From Lingula anatina (taxonomy: Eukaryota; Brachiopoda; Lingulata; Lingulida; Lingulidae), in assembly GCF_001039355.2 (NCBI RefSeq), contig NW_019775683.1:59507-123506 (forward strand): a DNA stretch of 64,000 bases, read 5' to 3'. Made by a program: the position numbers and the translations under genes. The notes below the pieces were generated by a model, which was given only the letters and a program-made list of their open reading frames with translations, was not told where the DNA came from and searched no databases. Positions within the stretch are counted from its first letter, which is position 1. Every line of letters starts with the position of its first letter. Below are positions 12,108-25,500 of this stretch, in pieces.

Positions 12108-12320
12108 CTTGGAGGATTAAAGCCAAACACTGCTATTAACCCAAACAATTTGAAAGTCATTTTGACAAGCTCTTAATAAAAAAAATTGTTTTCTTTTAAA
12201 CCTGATAACTATAAGTTACTGATCAAAAGATTAGCACGTGTGCTTCTCAGTTGCGGATAGAAACACTTTCTAAATAACTATTCAATTGTTTATTGCATAC
12301 ATTGGGCAACGTTGAAAATG

Positions 12321-12640
12321 TTTGCAGTCCCCTGCAAAATATTTAAGTTATTGCAGCCCCCTTTGCAGTCTCCTGCAAAATGTTGAAGTTATTGCAGCCT
12401 CCTTTGCAGTCCCCTGCAAAATATTTAAATTATTGCAGCCCCATTTGCAGTCTCCTGCAAATATGTTTCAGTAGCCCCCTTTGCAGTCTCCTGCAAAAAT
12501 GTTTAAGTTATTGCAGCGCCCTTTGCAGTCTGCCTGCTCAAGGAGACTGCACACTGGAGCCCCAGACTGCAAAAGGATAGTCTCCCTGGCAGTCTCTCTG
12601 GCAGCCTGGGCTCCCGTGGGCAGACGGGGCTCCCATTCTA
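12321..12640. repeat. 41-bp tandem repeat with a TGCAGTCTCCTGCA core
   Basis: TTTGCAGTCTCCTGCAAAA-type units begin near 12321, 12362, 12403, 12444, 12480 and 12522, about 41 bp apart. The core is itself palindromic (TGCAG...CTGCA). From 12540 the motif appears inverted (GGAGACTGCA, CAGACTGCAAAAGG), then as GGCAGTCTCTCTGGCAG. A related TTGCTGCAAAT array lies at about 13330-13440. Confidence 0.9.
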
Positions 12641-13884
12641 GCTGGGATTATATAATTAAACATTTTCACGAATCATGTAGATTTGGAAGGGTAAATCGCG
12701 ATATCATGTTGATGAATTTAGCGTTACAGGAATTTGTTCTAGAACGTCCCAAACTTTGCATCATGATTGTAAGGAGATCACTCACTGGAGATGAATTTAA
12801 TTCAACAAACTCTTCAAACAAGGAAGGTCGAAAAGTGGAAATGTGAGTAGTTCGCTAGTTTCTGGTTCAATTCGTATATCATTGCCATAGTCTCTGTCGC
12901 GGGAAACCAATCAGAATGGCTAAATATCTCTAAGCAGATGATTCCTGTCATACAACACACGAAATAAATCATTCTGGTAATGTTATAAATTCTTTGCATT
13001 CCTGCAAGTATGGCAATTTTGATGAATGGTGATAGTTTTCAATTCCTCGTGATTGGTGATTGCATGACCTGAATATATCTTCGTGATTGGTGATTGACCT
13101 GTTTTAATTCTTCGTGACTGGTGATTAAGGGGGGGGGGGTATTCCCTACCCTCTTACATGGTGTCATGGAAGAGGTGCGCATGATTTTTGTACAGCTATA
13201 TGGTTGTTTTGGCTCTTTAGATATGACCAAAGGCCCAGCATATTTGCTACTTGCAAAGCAGATCTTAGGTCTCTCCTTCAATGCTCTTCATTTCTATACT
13301 TTATGAGCTTTACCCTTAGCAAAATATCAGGCCAGTTGCAAATTTGCTGCAATATTGCTGCAAATCTGCTGCAAATTGCAATTCCTTCTTGCCAGTTTGC
13401 TGCAATATGCTGCAAATTAGCAGCAATAAAATTTTTGCAATCTCCTACAAACATTATTTCAAGTGCATACTAGGCTTAATGATGTGGGACAAAATAAATT
13501 CCTAAACAGCAAAATGCATATAGTTGTGGCAACCATTTTGGACTTAAAAAGCATCTAAATTCCATCTGTATTCCCAAATATAAATTGTGACTAAAACACC
13601 AATGTAATAAATGAAACTAGTATCTTTTGTATAATTCAATAAATGTTGTTTGAAGTTTCAATAAAATATGACTTTACCTTTGATTCCATGAAGTGAAATT
13701 TGCATGGAATCAGAATTATTTTTGTGCAAAACCTTTGAGCTTCTTTTTGATAAACAAATAAATAGATAATGATGTTATTCTAGACATGTTCTTTCACAAC
13801 ATAGTTGTTATGCTATAAATACAATGGTCCAAGAATATGCATATGAAAATGAAGAAAACTTTAAATAATTGACTGTGAAATCTT
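12641..13884. other. No gene recognised; TGCTGCAA-rich patch at 13330-13440
   Basis: Short direct repeats of CGTGATTGGTGATTG lie at 13048-13125 (three units), next to a G run. Small open frames here lack family resemblance and splice context. Confidence 0.5.
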
Positions 13885-14354
13885 CCCAGCAGGCATAGTT
13901 GCGTTGGATCAACGTTGAAAACAGGTTTGGATTGCCGTTTATCTACCTAAATTCAACGTAAAATCAACGTTGATCCAGCCACGTCGAAACACCGTCATAA
14001 TGTGACGTTGACTCAACGTTGTATTTTGGTCATTGACACAACCTTGCAGACATGGATTGTAATTTAAAATATTAATTGTTGAAAACGTGATACTATGTTT
14101 ATCAAAACTGTAACTAACCCTATCAAAATAATCAAAAAGGTGATAAAAGTAAAAGTGACAGTTGTTTTGTGTCTTTAGTGAACTAGTGAATTTTGTTAAC
14201 TTGTTATTCAGAAATACATTCCAATAAACTGAATTCCTTGCAAGGTCAGCTAACACTAGGATGAATAAGTTGCTGTAAATGTGATGGAGTGAATTAATAA
14301 AGTTAACAGTTCTTGGTAACCTGTTATACATAGACAGGTTGAGGTGACTGTGAC

Positions 14355-14408
<54 letters not shown>

Positions 14409-14650
14409 CTAAACCTTGGAAATTTTAACTTGAAGGCCATACTTTTATACCCTACCCTCAGGTCATTTCAATGTCTTTTCATGCAAGAATGTTGTCTAAC
14501 AACTGGGGTTATACAATGTTGTTACCTGACGTTGATACAACGTTGTTATCTGAGGTTGAGTCAACTTTCAAATCCAATGTTTATCCAATGTCTTATCAAC
14601 GTAATGGTTCAACGTTGTTTCAATGTTAAAACAACGTTTTGCCCACTGGG
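13885..14650. mobile_element. Non-autonomous element with CCCAG...CTGGG ends and CAACGTTG arrays
   Basis: The left end reads CCCAGCAGGCATAGTTG and the right end, reversed, CCCAGTGGGCAAAACG, giving terminal inverted repeats. Inside both flanks the self-complementary octamer CAACGTTG and close variants recur every 15-25 bp, at 13910-14030 and 14505-14640. The middle is unique AT-rich sequence with a (TA)n tract at 14361-14404. This is the architecture of a MITE or terminal-repeat mini-element. No target duplication longer than 2 bp is evident. Confidence 0.7.
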
Positions 14651-14739
14651 TTGGCACTCATCTTGCATAAACATACCATCTTAAATTTATCTCCAAAAAG
14701 TGAAACAATTCTATACCCATATATTGAAAAATAAAAATG

Positions 14740-15560
14740 AAATATATATATATACTTCATCAAAGGACATATTTCAATTTTTGATGAGACACTGTACGTG
14801 ACTTTGACTCATATGAGGGTATGTTGTGTGTTTCTATAAGCATTAAGCCTTCATTCTGTATATAGATAGTAAAAATGCAGGAAGTTAGGGTAGAGTATCT
14901 ATGTTTGATGAAATTTTGCTTCTAGAAGATTGAAAGAAATTCTGACATAAAGAAATTGGAAAATTGGAAAAAATTTGGCTGCCATCTTGGATAGAGTGGC
15001 CATATTGGATTAGTAAGTAGTCTATAATTAACCTTTATAAAATTAAAACAAGTGTACTTTACCTATATGCTATAAAATGAAAGTATATACTTCTTTAAAT
15101 AAGATATACCAACTTTTGATATGATATATGTTTCGCCTTTGACACATATTGGTAAGGGGTGTACGGCAGCCATATTGGGTTTTTCTCTAATCATCAAACT
15201 TAAATTCTGCATTCCGATAGTAAAAATGCAGAAAGTATTAGAGAGATTCTATATTTGATAAAATTTAGCTTTTTTCATGATTGAAAGTAGTTCTAGATTA
15301 CAGAAAACATGACTTCGTTGCAAAAACTTGTGAAAATTTGGCCGCCATCTTGGATAAAGTAGCCATCTTGGATAGAGCATCCATTTTGAATCCAATTCCT
15401 GCTACATATCACCAGATAGTACATATTTCCCCAATACATGGACAATAAAAACATCTACCCTGAAACAAACTGAAAATATCAACCATTTTTCATAATTTAT
15501 CTGTTTATTGCATATTCATTAGGGATGGTGGCCATCTTGGATTTTTAGGCACTTTCGCAA
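14740..15560. repeat. About 351-bp degenerate tandem repeat rich in GCCATCTTGGAT
   Basis: AGTAAAAATGCAG occurs at 14868 and 15219 with similar surroundings, giving a period of about 351 bp. Each unit carries copies of GCCATCTTGGAT or GCCATATTGG: 14981, 15000, 15170, 15344, 15362 and 15530. The full GCCGCCATCTTGG at 15341 is the reverse complement of the vertebrate YY1 consensus. Confidence 0.8.
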
Positions 15561-18042
15561 CTGAACCCATTTGTCCAATGAGCAGATTCATAAACCCCAG
15601 ATATCAGGCTCTCCGATGACATATTCAAAAATTTCATATCATAAATTTTTTTTTCACCCTTATTTTTAGCTTTGACTCCCCTACTAATTATAGGCGTGGC
15701 TCTATGGGCGTGTCTGCCGGGTACTACACACCAATTAAATTGTCTGACCATGGTCATTCCAGCTCCCTAAAACTCTGCTCAACATTTTTTGGTTATGTCT
15801 TAGGGTTAACTTTTGGGGCATGTTACCTGGTTTTCAACTAAATAAGGGTCTGTATGCCAGCCAACCACACCACTAGGTTTGTCTGTCGGTATCCACTTAG
15901 TATATATGAGACCATGCTGAAGGACCCGCAATGTTTCAAAGGGGTTCCCCTCCAAAGTCCAGCTTGCTGCATTTGAGGGCCAATGTTTTGGACCCCCCCC
16001 CCCCTCCCCCGCCCCCGACCACACCCACTATAGTGGTAACACGGCAGACTCCCATTTGCATGCGTACTGTAGGTGAGCACGCAGAGCAATGCCGGCCAAG
16101 TTACCCTCTGCAAGGGCCACATATTAATTCTGTGCACCTTTCTCTGTAGCATAATGCACAGTGCAGAAAAGTCTCAACATAACCAGAGACATATTATATA
16201 AATATTTAGTGAAAAATCAATCTGTGGTAGAGCTTAAAGGTAATGCCAAGGTAACGTTATATACATGGAAATTGGCATTATTTACGGGTATATATTTTCT
16301 ACCCCTCCAGAATCCATAATTTAGTTGTAGTAAAAATTATTTAATAAAGACCCTCAGCAAACTTACCCAAAATTCTCCCTGTTTTCATAGAACCCCAGCT
16401 CAGAACTAGATGAATTGGAATCTTCCCTCTTCTTTCCTTAATGTCGTCTCACTGGGGCTCAAATGTCTTGTTCACTTACTGCGCATTCATCGTCATAGCA
16501 CTTGAAACACCGCCGGATCAATAGCAGTCAAAATAGTTCCGCAGCGTGACATAAGTCCCTAGTAGAAAGTACAATAGACTTGACTACAATGGGACACGTA
16601 CTGTTGAAATTCGGTGTGCTTGTACAGCAAGTCATGATTGTTTTGTTTGCTACGTCCGCGTCTCGATATAGTGCCGAATCGACGGCTCAATGAAAATGCC
16701 TTTATTGGAAATGAAACTTTATTACAGAAAAATCCTCTGCGACTGTGAGTTTTTTATTTAAGTTGCTGAATGAATATTGATTCGCCTATCCAAAAACGAC
16801 ATACTGTAGTAAATGCCCTGCCCAACTAATTTATTTGAAAAGCAAAGACGTTGATCCAAGTCAACACTTTGGATAAGCATTAAAAATTAGAGAGTTACAT
16901 GCAGTGTGTGTGTGTGTGTGTGTGGTGGGGGGGGGGGGGGGGGGGATACTGGGATACGGCAAAAGTTGAAATGACACTATCTGAATCATTTCTGGATATT
17001 TGTAACTCAGCTAATGTGAAATCTTACAATATGAGGTGATTTTTTAATAATTTTTTATAGATAGGGCTTACCCTGTTTATAAAGTGGCTTTTCATTTATA
17101 TAAGTTTTATTTCACTATTAATGGACCGGGTTTATTAATCACGAGGGTTTTATTTGTTAACCAATCAATTTATTTTCGTATCTTTTCAATAGAATTATTA
17201 TTAAACATATCGTTTAGGTCACTGATCTACAAACTTGTGCAATTTTAAATTAGAAAACAATTTTAACGTGGAGATAGATTCAATCTGACTTTTTACATGA
17301 TCATTCATCGACAATTTAAGATAATTTTAACAGCTAACAGCTATTTCACGACCAGTGAATGGCAATTTTAGACAATAGGCCTATTAGTTTTAAGCCAGGT
17401 GGATAGGTAACTGAATAATAGATAAGATTCCAGGTTACGACTATTCTATATTGATTGACAATATTAACCTTTGGAGATCCTACTGGCTGTCAGGTATACT
17501 GGTGCGTGTCATACCAAATTGATTAACAAGAGTGAAAAGCAGGGGGTTTCCCAGTAAGTGTATTTCAAAACATCTTTCATTGACACAAAAATGATCTAGA
17601 ACTCGACATCTTTGAAACATTCGTTATAATCTTGAAATATACCCCACTTCAAACAACACTATAAAATGATAAGACATGAACAAAAACAAATGACCAGGAA
17701 GTTTAAATGAATAACTAACATCCGCTGCCAAAATTAAGTTTAATTTCTGCCAACAATTTACAGGCACTCTCAATTGAAATATTTTGACCGAAGGTCGTTG
17801 GACCAGAAGGTCGTTTTTTAGCGTTAAAGCGTTTTGCCATAGCTGTTATTGGTAAGAATGATGTTCATTCACATATAATCTATTCACCATTAACGGGCAA
17901 AATCTTTGACCTGCCACAGTACTTAATTAATAAAAACCACTTCTTCGCCCTCATGTCTTAGCTCCTAGTACCCTCAGCTTAAAATCTTTTCTTCCTACAA
18001 CACTTGATTTCACTACTTGACGTTACACAACACAATCATAAT
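15561..18042. other. No gene recognised; (GT)n-G run at 16905-16946
   Basis: Spacer with a C run at about 15991-16013 and a GT microsatellite followed by about 20 Gs. The proline-rich or glycine-rich open frames around 15806-16152 come from these homopolymers. Confidence 0.5.
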
Positions 18043-18321
18043 ACAGGCCTCACAAACGGATTAGACGTTTGTGTACTCGAGCCTCAGATTTGTGAGCACG
18101 AATGTCCAAATTAAAGAGTCGAGCCACGAATTGAATAACCGAACGTAAAATTAATAGCCACGAGCACAAGGTTCCGACACGCAGCCGCTCTGACGCTGTC
18201 TTCGTGTCTACTAATTTTGCGTTGGGGTACTGGAGTTGTTAATTTGGACATTCGTGCTCCCAAATCTAAGGCAATTAATTGGTACTTGTAGCATACGGCA
18301 ATTATCGTATATGAGGCCTGT
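18043..18321. mobile_element. Foldback element
   Basis: Inverted arms: ACAGGCCTCA at 18043-18052 against TGAGGCCTGT at 18312-18321, and an inner arm of about 30 bp at 18085-18114 against 18239-18268 containing GAGCACGAATGTCCAAATTA, with one mismatch visible. The arms enclose about 125 bp. No target duplication could be set with confidence and no coding capacity remains. Confidence 0.75.
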
Positions 18322-18352
18322 GTACAGCCCCATTTTGCAACCATTTTTTTTG

Positions 18353-20275
18353 TAAGTCCATGAAACGGTTTGAAGAACGAAACAGGTAGGCTAGGATTGG
18401 AATGTGGATGCGTTTGCCTCGACTAGGAACAACTGGTGGATTACAATCTATGGAGATTATTTTATCACCGCCCATTTTAAGTAAAAAAAAATCTGGCAAC
18501 TGCCTCAGTGTCACGTTTGTTATAAATCTGGATGTTGGGATGTTGGATGTTGGGAGTTCCCAATTAATACAACTGTTTAATAGGGAAAAATCTAGTAAAA
18601 AAAATTAATAATAATACAATTGCTAAATACCAGTAGAGCAAAGACTTGCTTATAAAAATAAATGTAGCATTGTAAAAACATTGCAAATACAAAGATCAAT
18701 GTCATAAATTTATACAAAATCATTGCAACCAAAAATTGAAGTTGTAAAAATATGAGTTTAAATAGAAATTAAAAAGTTAACTTTGCGATAAAATTCAGTT
18801 CGAAATAAACAAAAAGTTATTTTTAAAAAATTGGGGAAAGTTTAACGGAATTTGTTTTCACACCTTAATTTATTTTAAAATCTGGTGGTTCAAAGATAAT
18901 TCAACTTTTCCTTGTCATTCTTAATGTTTTGGACGAAGGAATTCCATAGCTCTAAGCGTTGGTTTTCTTAAGTGACAAGGTTTACGTTTACCAGCTAGGC
19001 ATCAACATAAGATTAATCAAGATATATAATTCTGAGTGCCCTTGACTTATTAGATTCTTTTATTTTGCACAGTAGTGCACCCAGGGCCAATCAGGACAAG
19101 TTATTTGACAACACACTTAATGTCACGTTAATAGTTAACGGGAAATTTGAGCCTGTCAAGATGGATCCTGATTAATTACCAGTGTTGCAGGTTGATATCA
19201 AAAGGTTTCATCCCAGATTTATTAAATTAGCAATTTCCAATAAATAAATTAATAAATAATTTTTATAAAAATAAATTAAATAAACAAATTACCCAAAATC
19301 TCTAAAACTAGGGCCTCTTTTGTAACATGACTACTGACAACAAACCAGCGTAGTTATTGACTTGAATCTTTCTTTTTTTTTGCAAGAAACATTTTTTCAA
19401 TCTAATATTTTTGTTTTTATAATGCAATAAGAATGCTGAAAATTGTCTTCATCGTTTTTTTATTCACTGTGACAGATGCACACATACATACCATTGTATT
19501 ATTTGTAAAATTAGCACCTAAATCTTTATTTTAAAATATCCATAAAATTAATGTTTTTTTTTAATTGAATACTTTTATTTTGTACATAAAAAGCGACAAA
19601 AACAAAATCAAATTTTGTTCTGTAATCTCAAATGAAAAACACTAAATAATTATTACAAACTAAATTTTTACATGGATTGATCCAGCATTCTGAAATTTAT
19701 GTTATGCAAAACTTAGGTTACAATGTATAACACTTCAAAGATTTTCAATAAGGCAAGTATCATCACTTTAATAATCTCCATCCAAAGGATCAATTTATTT
19801 GAGTATTGATTCACAGACAGTGTATAATATTATATATAGAAGACTAAATATCATGAAATGTAGGGCACCTTACCAAAACCAGTAAATATTAACAGGTAAT
19901 TGATCATGTTCACACACCTGCTGAATAGCTATCAAATGTAATAAACAGGACTCTATGAAGTTTATCAAAAATATACACAAATGATTTCACCAAATCGACA
20001 AGATAAAACAGTATTTCTCGACTATTCAAATGCAGGCGTGGCAGAGATTTTTATCATACTAGTAAATATATTATGACGAATTCCTTGTATTGCTCATGAC
20101 AAATGTGTTTCTCTGAAGCATATCTAATGCAAATGAGATATGACAAGCCCAGCTTATTGCACAATTATTAGATAATTAAAACATGGCCAAAATGTACAGC
20201 ATGTAATTACAATCACTAAATATGTGATGAAAAAGCTGTTTAAGATCTGAACAGTGTATGCATATGTAACACTCC
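18353..20275. repeat. Copy 1 of a 1,923-bp direct duplication
   Basis: Starts TAAGTCCATGAAACGG and ends GCATATGTAACACTCC. It reappears at a constant offset of 1,925 bp, separated only by N and C. Wherever I compared the copies they were identical, including homopolymer lengths. It holds no recognisable gene; the mirrored small open frames at 18402 and 20327 are the same sequence. Confidence 0.95.
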
Positions 20276-20276
20276 N
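20276..20276. other. Single-N assembly join
   Basis: A lone N sits at the boundary of two identical 1.9-kb blocks, as expected from two overlapping contigs placed end to end instead of merged. Confidence 0.85.
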
Positions 20277-20277
20277 C

Positions 20278-22200
20278 TAAGTCCATGAAACGGTTTGAAG
20301 AACGAAACAGGTAGGCTAGGATTGGAATGTGGATGCGTTTGCCTCGACTAGGAACAACTGGTGGATTACAATCTATGGAGATTATTTTATCACCGCCCAT
20401 TTTAAGTAAAAAAAAATCTGGCAACTGCCTCAGTGTCACGTTTGTTATAAATCTGGATGTTGGGATGTTGGATGTTGGGAGTTCCCAATTAATACAACTG
20501 TTTAATAGGGAAAAATCTAGTAAAAAAAATTAATAATAATACAATTGCTAAATACCAGTAGAGCAAAGACTTGCTTATAAAAATAAATGTAGCATTGTAA
20601 AAACATTGCAAATACAAAGATCAATGTCATAAATTTATACAAAATCATTGCAACCAAAAATTGAAGTTGTAAAAATATGAGTTTAAATAGAAATTAAAAA
20701 GTTAACTTTGCGATAAAATTCAGTTCGAAATAAACAAAAAGTTATTTTTAAAAAATTGGGGAAAGTTTAACGGAATTTGTTTTCACACCTTAATTTATTT
20801 TAAAATCTGGTGGTTCAAAGATAATTCAACTTTTCCTTGTCATTCTTAATGTTTTGGACGAAGGAATTCCATAGCTCTAAGCGTTGGTTTTCTTAAGTGA
20901 CAAGGTTTACGTTTACCAGCTAGGCATCAACATAAGATTAATCAAGATATATAATTCTGAGTGCCCTTGACTTATTAGATTCTTTTATTTTGCACAGTAG
21001 TGCACCCAGGGCCAATCAGGACAAGTTATTTGACAACACACTTAATGTCACGTTAATAGTTAACGGGAAATTTGAGCCTGTCAAGATGGATCCTGATTAA
21101 TTACCAGTGTTGCAGGTTGATATCAAAAGGTTTCATCCCAGATTTATTAAATTAGCAATTTCCAATAAATAAATTAATAAATAATTTTTATAAAAATAAA
21201 TTAAATAAACAAATTACCCAAAATCTCTAAAACTAGGGCCTCTTTTGTAACATGACTACTGACAACAAACCAGCGTAGTTATTGACTTGAATCTTTCTTT
21301 TTTTTTGCAAGAAACATTTTTTCAATCTAATATTTTTGTTTTTATAATGCAATAAGAATGCTGAAAATTGTCTTCATCGTTTTTTTATTCACTGTGACAG
21401 ATGCACACATACATACCATTGTATTATTTGTAAAATTAGCACCTAAATCTTTATTTTAAAATATCCATAAAATTAATGTTTTTTTTTAATTGAATACTTT
21501 TATTTTGTACATAAAAAGCGACAAAAACAAAATCAAATTTTGTTCTGTAATCTCAAATGAAAAACACTAAATAATTATTACAAACTAAATTTTTACATGG
21601 ATTGATCCAGCATTCTGAAATTTATGTTATGCAAAACTTAGGTTACAATGTATAACACTTCAAAGATTTTCAATAAGGCAAGTATCATCACTTTAATAAT
21701 CTCCATCCAAAGGATCAATTTATTTGAGTATTGATTCACAGACAGTGTATAATATTATATATAGAAGACTAAATATCATGAAATGTAGGGCACCTTACCA
21801 AAACCAGTAAATATTAACAGGTAATTGATCATGTTCACACACCTGCTGAATAGCTATCAAATGTAATAAACAGGACTCTATGAAGTTTATCAAAAATATA
21901 CACAAATGATTTCACCAAATCGACAAGATAAAACAGTATTTCTCGACTATTCAAATGCAGGCGTGGCAGAGATTTTTATCATACTAGTAAATATATTATG
22001 ACGAATTCCTTGTATTGCTCATGACAAATGTGTTTCTCTGAAGCATATCTAATGCAAATGAGATATGACAAGCCCAGCTTATTGCACAATTATTAGATAA
22101 TTAAAACATGGCCAAAATGTACAGCATGTAATTACAATCACTAAATATGTGATGAAAAAGCTGTTTAAGATCTGAACAGTGTATGCATATGTAACACTCC
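20278..22200. repeat. Copy 2 of the 1,923-bp direct duplication
   Basis: Same sequence as 18353-20275. After 22200 unique sequence resumes (TACTGTATATATAGATATAC), leading to the 3' end of the gene at 22598. Confidence 0.95.
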
Positions 22201-22597
22201 TACTGTATATATAGATATACTGTAATTGCTTACTTTAATAGATTAAGACAAGAACCTAAAACTGTCATTTCAATGAGTCTAATTAATATTTTACAGCAGA
22301 ATGACAAGTAATTCAGTCATTACTGATTCTCATACATTACAAAGAATGTATACCTCTAAAATCAGCCATGCATATTTTTATCCAGCTAAAATTTTACATT
22401 TAATAACTACTGAGAAATATCTTAAATGCTTTAACAAACACATATCACACAGTTTAAGTATGTACATTATCAAGCACACATTGACATGCATTGACAATAA
22501 TTAACTGATTACAGATCTTTCATGGGGGGGGGGGGTTAGAGTGGAGAGGGGGAGTGGCAGCAGTTGAATCCAACTTTCAAGATGTTTGATATATTTG

Positions 22598-25500
22598 TTA
22601 AACAGCCTCTTTGCTGGTAGGGTACGCATTTTGAGATCGACTCTGAACCTGTGGAGTCATAAGAGCAGCTTTGGTAGCAGGGTAACCAGGGTTTGGGGCT
22701 GTATGTGCTAAATTATTTGAACCCAAGGCATCTTTTGATGTTGGATACGAATTATTTTGAGGAAAATTATTATCTTCACGATTTTCATTATCCCCAGTGC
22801 CACAACTTAATTTTACAGCATCTTTTGATGTTGGGTAAGAATTGTTTTGAGCAACATTCTGATCTCCACGACTCTTGTCTCCTGCAGAACTGCAACTTAA
22901 CTTCACGGCCTCTTTTGATGTAGGGTAAGAACTGTTTTGAGGCAGTTCCTGATTGTGGCAGCTTTTGTCATTTGAAGAACTGCAGTTGGTTTTCACAGCA
23001 TCTCTAGATGTGGGATAAGGGGGATTTTGGCACAGGTTTTCACTTTCAATACTTTTGTAATCCATAGAACTACAACTTAATTTTACAGCATCTTTTGATG
23101 TAGGGCAAGACCTATTTTGTGCTTTACCCTGATCTTCAAACCTGGTTTGATCTGGAAAGCCAGTCATCTGTAAATCATAATCTGACATCACAGCATCTAT
23201 TGAGCTGGGATAGGCAAGCATTTTTGGAACCGTTTCACTGTTAAATGAATCTTGAGATTCTTCTATGTCAGATTCACCCATGAAGTTTTCGGATTCTGTT
23301 GATGCAAGACTGTAAGGAGATTTGAGCAGAGTTTTATCTCTGTCTTGGGAAGCATCAACTGACATGCCACTCTCTTTCCTTTTGACATCAGTATGCTGCA
23401 CCTGCAAGTCACTTTTCTCTTCTGTATGGTTCACAGATATAAACTGATCAGATAACGACCCAAGTTCTTTTGGCTCTGTATTTTCTTTCCTTGCTGTCTG
23501 AAGCACTTGCACATCAGTTTTTGATACAGGTTCTCCACTCTCAGCTAGGGCCACATTTTGAGAGTCATGACGTAAAAGAGTAAGACTGTCTTTCCCTTCA
23601 CCTTCAACAGCTTCTTGAGGAGTCACTCCCGAGACTAATGTAGTTGCTCTGTCACTTGAAGAGACCTCTTGAGAAAAACCTGTGACTGGCTTATTAGATT
23701 CCTCAACTGGGAGATGAGGCTGCACAACATTTTTACCTTTAGTCCTGATGAGGCCTGCTTTGGACTTCTTAGAAACCTAATTTTTCAAGATGAAAGCTTA
23801 GTTAATTGTATAAAACATGCATCTCTATTATGCTTGAGAATTTTTCACTAGCCTCAAAAAAAGGTCTTTGTTCAACTAAATCATGCAGCAGATATTGTAC
23901 ACAAAATAAAAATTGCAATCAGGAAAACATTCAAATGGTTGTTAATACATTTACAATTTATATTTAACTTCCTTTTCATATATCATCTTAAATCATGATC
24001 TTGACCTTAAACCATTACAGGCCCTGCACCCATTTTGCACATACCTGGTTTGAAGATTTTTCCGCCCTAGCTGTGCCTAGGATGGTTAAATATAAATGCA
24101 TGTTAGAAATAAAAATTCACTAATAATACTACAGAAAACAGTTAATAACTAAAAATTACAACAAAACACAAAAGCCGATGCCATAAATTATCCTACATTG
24201 TATCGATAATCATTGATTAGTTTCATGGAAAAGTCATTTTGGCATGAAATTCTGAAGTGTAACACATCCGTATGCCATTAACTACAACTAAATGTTGACA
24301 TTTTTCCAGTTTGACACATCACAATAAATTATTTTTTTCTCTAAATCTGTAATTGCTACCATTTATTCAATTCTAAATGAAAAAAAAAAGGCATTATTTC
24401 TAAGTACATGTGGGATTTATGTAAACCATAGGTAAACAACTGCGTGTACATTTTGATCAATTAACAATGACTAAATGGCAACATTTTTCACCTGTTTCCT
24501 TGAAGGACCTCGATCTTCCTTCCTTTACTTCAATCTCAAGTTTAATCCTTTGAGCATACTCGGATCCTACACTGTGTGCTTTTGCTTTCTGATTAAAAAA
24601 ACAAGCAAAAAACAATTCACAATCCATATTTATTGCATTTTTATATATTAGAGACAGTTCCCATACCTAGATCGATCTAGCAAGATCGACCCATCTCCAC
24701 AGGATTTCTTGCTAAATTACATTCGGCTTAAGCGGCTCTAATGTCTGGCATGCTTACTGTAGCTGTTAGGGGGTATTTAACTATCACTATCGTTTAGCAG
24801 TTTCAATAGTCGACTCATGCCAGACATCTAAGGTGCTTAAGCCGAATGCAATTTAGCAAGAATCCCTCTGGAGATGGGTCGATCCCGCTAGATTGATCTA
24901 GGTATGGGAATGGGGTCTTAGACATCTTAAATTTGTACTGCAAATGCTGAGTAAAGAAATAAATTAATAGAAATACAACTTTGACTTGAGGTCATTATTC
25001 TTATTTAATGAACTATACATTTGACTGTAAAATATGTCATAATTTCAGCCAGTGTTTAATATCTAAAACCTACTCTTCATAAGTTGTGCATAGTATAACA
25101 CTTGATTTAAAAAATATAAGTCATCAAAGATTTTCTGCAAAAAAATGTTAGATTTAAAAAAGTGACATTTACAGACTTACAGTTAACAGGTTTTGCTTGG
25201 GCTCCAGCCTATCAGTGGACAGGGGCACCAACTGGTCAAGGTCAGAGTCCCAAACCAGGCACTGGCGAAATAACACATCTGAGTATGGGTGGTGGTGTTT
25301 CCTAGCAAAATCCCGTAATTCCTGGAAATATCCTGGAGTATAGGCCCTGTGCATGTCACTGGCCTCCACCTGGGACACCTGAGGCTGTGACTTGGACTCA
25401 TCCACTGCCTTGGAGAATTTCAAGGACAATGTGCCAGGAGTGGTGCGGCCAATCTAGAGAGTGAAAGCAAACTATGACCCCATTTCCAATAACTAAATCG

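Noticed and set aside
15806-16152. Overlapping Gly- or Pro-rich frames on both strands
   Set aside because: They are created by a C homopolymer at 15991-16013 and have no splice context.
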